Shown here piece after piece: positions 10,471 through 19,199 of a stretch of DNA of 64,000 nucleotides. Location: assembly GCA_934047225.1 (NCBI GenBank), contig OW203990.1, positions 23,601,045-23,665,044 on the forward strand. The letters run 5' to 3'. The position numbers were made by a program, and so were the translations under genes. The notes beneath the pieces are model-generated. The model was not told the origin of the DNA. It did no database searches and worked only from the letters and a program-made list of their open reading frames with translations. Each line of letters opens with the position of its first letter. The first letter of the stretch is position 1. Source of the DNA: Ypsolopha sequella (taxonomy: Eukaryota; Arthropoda; Insecta; Lepidoptera; Ypsolophidae).

Positions 10471-10559
10471 GCTGTTCTTACTCAAAAAATATTTGTCATA
10501 TATACTTTTTGCACTTATTTGCTTTTCAGTCTGTTTCATAATTTCTTTGTGTTAAATTC

Positions 10560-10797
10560 AGGCCTTCTAAACGAAAATGTTGGGATAAGACGAGAATGAT
10601 TAATTATTATAGCGGTGAGGAAACAGAAAATTGTGTTTTCACAAAGCATCAAAATTACAGTCTGTTCCGAGGAGCACGTTTTACAGATTTTTTCAAGGAA
10701 AGCGTCTACAAGTCCAACATATAATACTAAGATAGGAAAAAAACCAGTGCTGCCACCACACCTCAGAAAACGGAAAAAAAGGAAGGAATATTGATAA
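10560..10797 (+). pseudogene. broken copy 2 of the HTH exon
   Basis: Closely matches the exon at 8409 at both ends (GGCCTTCTAAACGAAAATG near the start, CCAGTGCTGCCACCACACC near the end). The reading frame is lost in the middle: small indels after the first methionine codons give an early frameshift, and the recognition-helix part no longer reads. An AG is present at the start (AAATTCAG), but the exon cannot encode the domain. It sits 199 bp before the FLYWCH exon at 10997, far closer than in modules 1 and 3. Confidence 0.75.
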
Positions 10798-10867
10798 TAC
10801 TCGGGACATTTAATAGTTTCGATGAAAGATTCTTGTTTTGTATTATTTTGTTATAAGTAATAACTAT

Positions 10868-10935
10868 AATTTGTCATGTTTTGTCGAGCCCAACTAGGGA
10901 TCGAACCTGGATCTCAAGATTGAGAGGCCGTCATT
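10868..10935 (-). repeat. tRNA-derived SINE head fragment (reverse)
   Basis: CTAGGGATCGAACCTGGATC is the reverse complement of a tRNA-like B box (GGTTCGATCCC) as seen in the SINE at 29170. It lies between the broken HTH exon and the next FLYWCH exon. Confidence 0.55.
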
Positions 10936-10996
10936 GTGATTTATGAACCAAATGATTTCGTTTAATTGTTGTGTAAATTTTGTTTAATTTTTTCAG

Positions 10997-11232
10997 TGAC
11001 AAAAATACCTCTTAGCACTGGTAAAACTTTGCTGATGTATCAAGGCTTCACATTCCATAAAAATCTGCGAGGTTCCGACGGCTTCAGATATCATTGCTCA
11101 GTGAAGAAATGCCGCTGCTTCATCATAGTAACTGAAGACCTTCAGCACTTGATCAGAGCTAATGGTGTTCACGAACACAAATCTCCACAGTACTTCCTCA
11201 CTGCTAGTGGACGTTACATAAAAATTTCATGA
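10997..11232 (+). CDS. mod(mdg4): mod(mdg4) alternative terminal exon 5, W-less FLYWCH plus tail
   Basis: Paralogue of the exons at 9638 and 16132 with the same length (77 full codons). It begins after AATTTTTTCAG. The tryptophan position is tyrosine (R-Y-H-C), followed by C-S-V-K-K-C and H-E-H, and the tail reads S-P-Q-Y-F-L-T-A-S-G-R-Y-I-K-I-S. Some differences fall in the loop after G-F (R-G-S-D against Q-S-S-D in exon 4). An AATAAA lies at 11340-11345. The frame is intact even though the HTH exon of this module is broken, which suggests that the two exons are selected independently. Confidence 0.85.
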
Positions 11233-11660
11233 TAATAGTTGGAATATAATGAAAATCAAATTAATTAGTTCAGGGATAAAAAGATAGATAGTTTTGTAAA
11301 GAATTTCGAAAAGGGGCTATTGTTTTAAAAATAACAGTGAATAAAACGCTCTTCTTACTCAAAAATATTTTCATATGTTCTTTATGCATTTATTAGCTTT
11401 CCAGACTATTTCACAGTTTTTAAAACCAAAACGCCAACTATATTGATGGTTGAAGAACACAATTAATGTATAATATGGTGAAATTTGTGTTTGAATTTGT
11501 GATCGACTATGTGAAATTTGCTCAAATTCTGTCTTAGGAAGATGATAATATAATAGTAGTGAAATATATATAAATTGTAAATCAATTATTATTATTCATA
11601 ATAGATGATAAATATTAATAATTATAGTGCATGTTAGGGCAAATATATATAAACTTTTAC
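11233..11660. other. spacer before the minisatellite
   Basis: Partly similar to the 3' flanks of the exons at 9638 and 16132 (AATTAATTAGTTCA, AAAAAGAT). No gene visible. Confidence 0.5.
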
Positions 11661-11669
11661 GAATTTGTA

Positions 11670-12850
11670 ACACTTGTAGTACATACTCGTATAGGCAGCT
11701 GTAACGCTTGCGACGTCGTAGTACATACTCGTACAGATAGCTGTAACGCTTGCTACGTCGTAGTACATACTCGTACAGATAGCTGTAACGCTTGCTACGT
11801 CGTAGTACATACTCGTACAGATAGCTGTAACGCTTGCTACGTCGTAGTACATACTCGTACAGATAGCTGTAACGCTTGCTACGTCGTAGTACATACTCGT
11901 ACAGATAGCTGTAACGCTTGCTACGTCGTAGTACATACTCGTACAGATAGCTGTAACGCTTGCTACGTCATAGTACATACTCGTACAGATAGCTGTAACG
12001 CTTGCTACGTCATAGTACATACTCGTACAGATAGCTGTAACGCTTGCTACGTCGTAGTACATACTCGTACAGATAGCTGTAACGCTTGCTACGTCGTAGT
12101 ACATACTCGTACAGATAGCTGTAACGCTTGCTACGTCGTAGTACATACTCGTACAGATAGCTGTAACGCTTGCTACGTCGTAGTACATACTCGGACAGAT
12201 AGCTGTAACGCTTGCTACGTCGTAGTACATACTCGGACAGATAGCTGTAACGCTTGCTACGTCGTAGTACATACTCGGACAGATAGCTGTAACGCTTGCT
12301 ACGTCGTAGTACATACTCGTACAGATAGCTGTAACGCTTGCTACGTCGTAGTACATACTCGTACAGATAGCTGTAACGCTTGCTACGTCGTAGTACATAC
12401 TCGTACAGATAGCTGTAACGCTTGCTACGTCGTAGTACATACTCGTACAGATAGCTGTAACGCTTGCTACGTCGTAGTACATACTCGGACAGATAGCTGT
12501 AACGCTTGCTACGTCGTAGTACATACTCGGACAGATAGCTGTAACGCTTGCTACGTCGTAGTACATACTCGGACAGATAGCTGTAACGCTTGCTACGTCG
12601 TAGTACATACTCGTACAGATAGCTGTAACGCTTGCTACGTCGTAGTACATACTCGTACAGATAGCTGTAACGCTTGCTACGTCGTAGTACATACTCGGAC
12701 AGATAGCTGTAACGCTTGCTACGTCGTAGTACATACTCGGACAGATAGCTGTAACGCTTGCTACGTCGTAGTACATACTCGGACAGATAGCTGTAACGCT
12801 TGCTACGTCGTAGTACATACTCGTACAGATAGCTGTAACGCTTGCTACGT
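11670..12850. repeat. 42 bp minisatellite, block A (about 28 units)
   Basis: Near-perfect tandem units containing GATAGCTGTAACGC, TTGCTACGTCGTAG and TACATACTCGTACA. Because 42 is a multiple of three and the unit has no stop in several frames, both strands stay open for more than 400 codons; this is a by-product of the repeat. Units vary mainly at one base (TCGTACA or TCGGACA). The G variants come in runs of three, which recur three times, so higher-order duplication has occurred. Confidence 0.95.
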
Positions 12851-14885
12851 TACATACTCGTTCAGGCAGCTGTAACACTTGGTACGTTTTAGTACATACT
12901 CGTACAGGCAGCTGTAACACTTGCTACGTTGTAGTACATACTCGTACAGGCAGCTGTAACACTTGCTACGTTGTAGTACATACTCGTACAGGCAGCTGTA
13001 ACACTTGCTACGTTGTAGTACATACTCGTACAGGCAGCTGTAACACTTGCTACGTTGTAGTACATACTCGTACATGCAGCTGTAACACTTGCTACGTTGT
13101 AGTACATACTCGTACAGGCAGCTGTAACACTTGCTACGTTGTAGTACATACTCGTTCAGGCAGCTGTAACACTTGGTACTTTGTATAACATGCTCGTTCA
13201 GGCAGCTGTAACACTTGCTACGTTGTAGTACATACTCGTACAGGCAGCTGTAACCCTTGCTACGTTGTAGTACATACTCGTAGAGGCAGCTGTAACACTT
13301 GGTACTTTGTATAACATACTCGTTCAGGCAGCTGTAACACTTGCTACGTTGTAGTACATACTCGTACAGGCAGCTGTAACACTTGCTACGTTGTAGTACA
13401 TACTCGTTCAGGCAGCTGTAACACTTGGTACTTTGTATAATATACTCGTTCAGGCAGCTGTAACACTTGCTACGTCGTAGTACATACTCGTACAGGCAGC
13501 TGTAACACTTGGTACTTTGTATAACATACTCGTTCAGGCAGCTGTAACACTTGCTACGTTGTAGTACATACTCGTACAGGCAGCTGTAATACTTGCTACG
13601 TTGTAGTACATACTCGTACAGGCAGCTGTAACACTTGCTACGTTGTAGTACATACTCGTTCAGGCAGCTGTAACACTTGGTACTTTGTATAACATACTCG
13701 TTCAGGCAGCTGTAACGCTTGCTACGTTACATACTCGTTCAGGCAGCTGTAACACCTGGTACTTTGTATAACATACTCGTTCAGGCAGCTGTAACACTTG
13801 CTACGTTGTAGTACATACTCGTACAGGCAGCTGTAACACTTGCTACGTTGTAGTACATACTCGTTCAGGCAGCTGTAACACTTGCTACGTTGTAGTACAT
13901 ACTCGTACAGGCAGCTGTAACACTTGCTACGTTGTAGTACATACTCGTACAGGCAGCTGTAACACTTGCTACGTTGTAGTACATACTCGTACAGGCAGCT
14001 GTAACACTTGCTACGTTGTAGTACATACTCGTACAGGCAGCTGTAACACTTGCTACGTTGTAGTACATACTCGTACAGGCAGCTGTAACACTTGCTACGT
14101 TGTAGTACATACTCGTACAGGCAGCTGTAACACTTGCTACGTTGTAGTACATACTCGTACAGGCAGCTGTAACACTTGCTACGTTGTAGTACATACTCGA
14201 ACAGGCAGCTGTAACGCTTGCTACGTTGTAGTACATACTCGTTCAGGCAGATGTAACACTTGCTACGTCGTAGTACATACTCGAACAGGCAGCTGTAACG
14301 CTTGCTACGTTGTAGTACATACTCGTTCAGGCAGATGTAACACTTGCTACGTTGTAGTACATACTCGTACAGGCAGCTGTAACACTTGCTACGTTGTAGT
14401 ACATGCTCGTTCAGGCAGCTGTAACACTTGTTACGTTGTAGTACATACTCGTTCAGGCAGATGTAACACTTGCTACGTTGTAGTACATACTCGTTCAGGC
14501 AGATGTAACACTTGCTACGTTGTAGTACATACTCGTTCAGGCAGATGTAACACTTGCTACGTTGTAGTACATACTCGTTCAGGCAGCTGTAACACTTGCT
14601 ACGTTGTAGTACATACTCGTTCAGGCAGCTGTAACACTTGCTACGTTGTAGTACATACTCGTTCAGGCAGATGTAACACTTGCTACGTTGTAGTACATAC
14701 TCGTTCAGGCAGCTGTAACACTTGCTACGTTGTAGTACATACTCGTTCAGGCAGCTGTAACACTTGGTACTTTGTATAACATACTCGTTCAGGCAGCTGT
14801 AACACTTGCTACGTTGTAGTACATACTCGTACAGGCAGCTGTAACACTTACTACGTTGTAGTACATCCTCATACAGGCAGATGGG
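12850..14885. repeat. 42 bp minisatellite, block B (about 48 units)
   Basis: Continues block A with a diverged subtype containing GGCAGCTGTAACAC and GCTACGTTGTAG. Some units read GGTACTTTGTATAAC, and others GGCAGATG in place of GGCAGCTG. The subtypes are ordered in repeated multi-unit patterns. The array ends near 14885 in single-copy sequence. Blocks A and B together are about 3.2 kb. Confidence 0.95.
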
Positions 14886-15237
14886 ATGCTTGCTAAGATT
14901 ACTTAATGTACTGTTCTGCCTGTACGAATATATACAACGACTTAGAAAGAATTTGGTAGCAATCTCCACAGCTAAGAGTATGTATACTAAGATAGATGCT
15001 GATTTGCTAGATGAATGCATCACTGCTAGGTTTACAAAATCCGTAATACTTAAATAAAATTGGTTTATTTTATGTTTTCTGAATATTTTCTAAAGTGTAA
15101 TGCTCTGTAACAATATTTAATGTGCTATGCTTCAAAAAGTCGGCATTATTTTTGACAATGTGTGACTTGCAGATTTTAATAAGTTTATGTAATAATAAAT
15201 AATACTTATAGTTATAGCTAATGTTCCATATTTACAG
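14886..15237. other. spacer before HTH exon copy 3
   Basis: No gene seen. The last 30 bp (AATGTTCCATATTTACAG) match the acceptor region of HTH copy 1 (CATGTTCCATTTTGCAG). Confidence 0.5.
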
Positions 15238-15497
15238 CTAACTTCCTGCCTTATAGGAGAAAATGTTGGGATAGAATGAAAATGATCGAGGCTATTATAG
15301 CGGTGAGGAAAAAGAAAATGAGTCTCCTGAATGCATCAAAACTGTATTCTGTTCCAAGAAGTACGTTACACAGATTTGTTCGAGGAGGAGCGCCTGCAGA
15401 TGCATCGGTTAACACTACGTTAGGAAGAAAACCAGTACCACCACACCTCAAAAAACGAAGAAATAGAAATGAGGATCGCAGTCTTAACTGTTTATGA
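15238..15497 (+). CDS. mod(mdg4): alternative terminal exon, pipsqueak/pogo-type HTH (copy 3)
   Basis: Intact paralogue of 8409-8650, 85 full codons to TGA. It starts after ATATTTACAG with the same split codon xCT. The domain is kept: R-K-C-W-D, M-I-E-A-I-I-A-V-R-K-K-K-M, A-S-K-L-Y-S-V-P-R-S-T-L-H-R-F-V-R and L-G-R-K-P-V-P-P-H-L. The basic C-terminus is longer and different (K-K-R-R-N-R-N-E-D-R). Two intact copies with conserved acceptor, phase and domain next to one that has decayed suggest selection on the coding frame. It is followed 634 bp later by the W-less FLYWCH exon at 16132, as in module 1. Confidence 0.65.
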
Positions 15498-16131
15498 ATA
15501 TTGGTTATACTTACTTACGACGCGACGGCAATGGTTTAAGTGAAAGATTCTTGAGTTGTACTACTTTGATAGTAGTTAAAAAAAAACCTCGGAATAGCGC
15601 ACGGAGTGCCCGCAGGTTGGCTTCTGTTTTATTTAATTATTTTGTTCTGTTAAAAGTAGGTTAAACTCATTCATAATTATGTGATAAGGTTGTATATATT
15701 TTTATTTCATACTTACCTGTCATTCATTTCAACTCATTAGTCATAAGTTTGAAGACGACCATAAGATGCTATTTATTGTGTCAATTCTTCTTGTCACTCA
15801 TTAGACTGCTGCCGACCCCAAAGTGAGCCGAAATATATTTCGAAAATATCTTTTTATGTTCTATTTTTCTACTTCTATTAAAAATAAAATACTACTTATA
15901 TAGGTACACATATATATTGTTTTTATTGTATTGCTTATTTTCTTATATTTTATATATATTTATTTTTGTTTATTACACAGAGCGTGTTAAACCTTAAACT
16001 GAAACCAAACGCATTTGTAACGATAGTAAAACCCAGTAAAGCTGATTTTCTACAAAAAATTGCAAACGTTAATAAACCAAATGATTTCATTAAATCGTTG
16101 TGCAAAAGTTGAATTTTATATTATTTTTCAG
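15498..16131. other. spacer inside duplicated module 3
   Basis: AT-rich, no gene. The stretch 15973-16050 matches the spacer of module 1 near 8805-8890. Confidence 0.5.
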
Positions 16132-16367
16132 TGACAAAAATACCTCTGAACACCGGAAAAATTTTGCTAATGTATCAAGGGTTCACATACCACAAAAATC
16201 TGCAAAATTTTGAGGGCGTCAAATACCGCTGCTCAGTGAATAAATGCCGCTGCTTCATCATAGTAACTGAAGACCTTCAGCACTTGATCAGAGCTAATGG
16301 TGTTCACGAACACAAATCTCCACAGTACTTCCTCACTTCTAGTGGATGTTACATAAAAATTTCTTGA
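16132..16367 (+). CDS. mod(mdg4): mod(mdg4) alternative terminal exon 6, W-less FLYWCH plus tail
   Basis: Third member of the T-K-I-P-L set, 77 full codons, starting after ATTATTTTTCAG. It has R-C in the tryptophan-less finger (K-Y-R-C, C-S-V-N-K-C, H-E-H) and the tail S-P-Q-Y-F-L-T-S-S-G-C-Y-I-K-I-S. AATAAA at 16391-16396 follows closely. The next FLYWCH acceptor is only 243 bp after this stop codon. Confidence 0.85.
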
Positions 16368-16610
16368 TTTATGTGTTAAAATGTTATGAAAATAAAATTA
16401 ATTATATCATGGATAAAAAGATGGATAGTCCAGCTGATTTTGAAGGCTTTATTTTATTTTTCACTGCTCTTCGCTCATAGCAAGCTATAATTGGCGGGTT
16501 GAAAAATTTCCACAATCAATGCAATTTCTAAGGAAAAAAAATTTTAGTCATGGAAAATTACGATTTAAAACACCGATTTTTATTGAAAAAATGTTTGTCG
16601 TATGTTTCAG

Positions 16611-16819
16611 GAGCTAAACTAATGCAGTCTAGACGAGGTGCTCTTACCTGCTGCCTGCCATCAGGGTACAGGTTCCTGATACACAGAAAACGTGAGCGTA
16701 AAGTGCGATGGCAGTGCGCACAACACTACAAGTACAAATGTAAAGCTTTCCTTCACACCATTGATAATGAAATTGTTATGTGTAAAGACGAACATTTTCA
16801 CCCAAGACCTGATTTATAA
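16611..16819 (+). CDS. mod(mdg4): mod(mdg4) alternative terminal exon 7, FLYWCH finger
   Basis: Starts after TATGTTTCAG with split codon xGA and ends in TAA after 68 full codons. The frame reads A-K-L-M-Q-S-R-R-G-A-L, L-P-S-G-Y-R-F-L, V-R-W-Q-C, K-C-K-A-F and E-H-F-H, a normal finger with W-x-C. Paralogue of 17606, with which it shares R-R-G-A-L-T and the L-P-S-G-Y-R-F block; exon 62688 also has V-L-P-S-G-Y-K-Y and may be an older relative. Confidence 0.86.
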
Positions 16820-17605
16820 CTTTTTTTTTAATATTTAATGTAAGGATTTTTATAAAACAAATAAGAAAAACATTTTGATGACTTTTTTTACTCTGGCAAT
16901 GTTCATTTCTTGTGCGAACGAAAAAAAGTGTTTTGAATAAAGAACGTTCAGAAACTCCGTATACTCTTATCAAGTATTGTTCTGAGACTCTTATGTAAGT
17001 CTGCTCGAGGGAAAGAGGGATAGCAAATATCAGCGGAGCGGTTATCTTTTTCACTCCACAGCCTTACAACTTGTTGGATACCGAAGTTAAGGTAAACTTC
17101 TTCTCATCCTGTGTATAGCCTCCCGATGTGTATGGAATCCATACCATAGACTAATGAATTTCTACCGGAAACGGATGAATTAAAAGGTTGCGCCCACGTG
17201 ACGGGGTATCTTGCGTTTTCGAAAGGTTTGTCGAAGATTTTTCGAACTTTGAGGGCTTTTGGGATTCAATCAATATTTTTTATATTATTTTCATATGCAA
17301 CTTTTATAAATGCTTTATTATTAAAAAAAAAACTTTTGAATATTTTATTAATTCGTTCGAAAATATCGTGTTTTAAATTTCACTTGCTCGGGATTCAAAC
17401 TCTGCACTCGCAACAAAAACAAACTTTGCTCTCTTGTTGCACAAATAACTATTAATGGCCATTCGATATGACAATGGAATGTTATCATTAAGTCCGTAGT
17501 TGGGCTGTTACTTTCAGATTAACATATCTTTATTCTGTGGTATGCTCACTTAAAATGACAAACTTTCAAGCTATGAAGTGACAGTGAATTTGTCACTTGT
17601 TTCAG
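16820..17605. other. spacer between paralogous exons
   Basis: AT-rich. The stretch near 17080 (ATACCGAAGTTAAGG) has a slight 5S rRNA-like look but no surrounding 5S sequence. No gene seen. Confidence 0.4.
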
Positions 17606-17814
17606 GAGCTGTTCTGACACAAACTAGACGAGGTGCGCTCACCTATTGCCTGCCATCAGGTTACAGGTTCTTGAAACACAGACAGCGTGCGCGTAAAGTG
17701 CGATGGCATTGCGCACAACAGAGCAAGTACGGCTGCAAGGCGTTCCTGTACACCGTCGACAATAACATCATCAGGTGTAAAGACGAGCATACTCACGCGG
17801 CACGTCCTCAGTGA
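17606..17814 (+). CDS. mod(mdg4): mod(mdg4) alternative terminal exon 8, FLYWCH finger
   Basis: Same length and phase as 16611, after CTTGTTTCAG, ending in TGA. The finger reads V-R-W-H-C, Y-G-C-K-A-F and E-H-T-H, then A-A-R-P-Q. It is richer in GC than 16611 at third positions. It is the last exon before the BEL/Pao element, whose left LTR starts 461 bp downstream. Confidence 0.86.
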
Positions 17815-18275
17815 TCGTTGTCCTAACTGTGAGTAAACATGTGCAGCTCCCTCCAGTTAAACTTACCTGCTAATGTACGATTATAACTGCATAGTGTAAA
17901 ACTATACTTAAATATAACTTACTGGTTACCCTAAAAAAAAAAAAAACAAGTTTTGGTGACTTACTAACTGAATATTTATCGCTGTCTATAGCCCGTAGTT
18001 TTCGTTTAAAAGACCTAAAAAGCCCTTATAAATAAATTAATATTCGAAACTGGTGGTAAAGATTCATTAAAATTAAAAGTTATTGTAAAACAGTTTAAAA
18101 GAGTGTTTTCTTGAAGGTTTTTACTTTGTATAATATCAAATCAGAAACTATTGCATGTCAAATTAAAATTCAATCAATAATGCCATGAAATGCATAAATT
18201 CATAAGAATTAATTGAATAAATTATTTAATTGTTGATTATTTATGGCATGCCAAGACATGGAAGTTTATTGATAT
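17815..18275. other. 3' flank of exon 8 up to the retrotransposon
   Basis: AT-rich with a poly(A) run at 17932-17946. No AATAAA directly after the exon. The last five bases, GATAT at 18271-18275, form the left target duplication of the BEL element. Confidence 0.6.
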
Positions 18276-18865
18276 TGTTTACGCCAATTCCTTGAAAATT
18301 AAAATACGCGCTATACTCAGTCGTTCAACTCCTGGTATACCCTTTCCTTTCCCACTCACGCATCAACTACTACGCACCGAGTGAGAGAGAAGATCACGCC
18401 GTTATGTTGGCGACGTTGCAAAAGTCTACTGTGTGACAACATAAAGAAAAAATTCTCTTCCGCAAATGAACCTTCGACGCATGATCGCGTCTCCGCAGTA
18501 AGAAAAATATAAAAAATACACAAAATTATAATTTCCGCGTCTAAAAAAGACTAACAAACAATAAAGTGCTCCATCAGTGTTCAGTTTTCATAAGGGTATA
18601 GCCGGCCGGCAGTGTTAGTGAAGACTTCGGACCTTCAGAGGAGTGTAAACCAACGGACCCTTTGTGCTGGTTACCAAAGGTGCAGGTGAGTCCTTTTTCA
18701 CTTCTGTTCTGCTATCTTCTTTCAAATCCAAAGGCAGGACAGTTTCCTCTCACCCCTGATCGACTGAGTAAGCACATTCTGTTATTTAGATACATAAACC
18801 GCGATTTTAGCTACCGCTTATACAGTCCACTTAATAAATATAAAAGACCGCTAACCGCCTAAACA
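18276..18865 (+). repeat. BEL/Pao left LTR
   Basis: Starts TGTTTACGCC, ends CCGCCTAAACA. It contains an AATAAA at 18560-18565, a likely polyadenylation signal near the R region. The short open frame inside (18662-18862) is present in both LTRs and is not a gene. Confidence 0.95.
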
Positions 18866-18890
18866 TTTTTTGGACCATTCGAGCAGGATA
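18866..18890 (+). other. candidate primer-binding site
   Basis: TGGACCATTCGAGCAGG starts at 18871, a few bases after the LTR. TGG at the start fits pairing with a tRNA 3' CCA end. The tRNA is not identified. Confidence 0.45.
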
Positions 18891-19199
18891 ACTATTACCG
18901 TAGTGATAACATACCGCATTTAAAACCATAATACTTTATACTTTCCGTACTTATTACGCAAATAAAAATATTCTATCTTTCGTATATACCTACCTTCTTA
19001 CTCGTACATATTTATCCGGGTACCTAGACTTGCTAAACCTACCGTGGTATACATAATAAGCTGTATTAGTGAGTTATACATAATAGTTTCTTGTATACCT
19101 ACCTAGGTACTTATTTATTATAACCGCATACTATTTGCCTACCGAACCTATTTTCATTAGAATCGGTATTTAGCACGTTCCATTCGTCATTTCTTCACC

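Noticed and set aside
11631..12920. Open frames of more than 400 codons on both strands in the minisatellite
   Set aside because: They arise because the repeat unit is 42 bp, a multiple of three, and lacks stops in several frames. There is no domain, and the opposite strand is equally open.
11670..14885. CRISPR-like array
   Set aside because: Units are contiguous with no unique spacers, and the region is eukaryotic; it is a minisatellite.
13722..15023. 433-codon minus-strand frame with repeated Cys-Tyr-Leu units
   Set aside because: Translation of minisatellite block B; same argument, no conserved non-repeat part.
17060..17110. 5S rRNA-like sequence (ATACCGAAGTTAAGG)
   Set aside because: Match is limited to about 12 bases; the rest of the 5S sequence is absent.
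18662..18862. 66-codon frame in the left LTR, also in the right LTR
   Set aside because: Lies in the LTR, no known protein; identical only because LTRs are identical.
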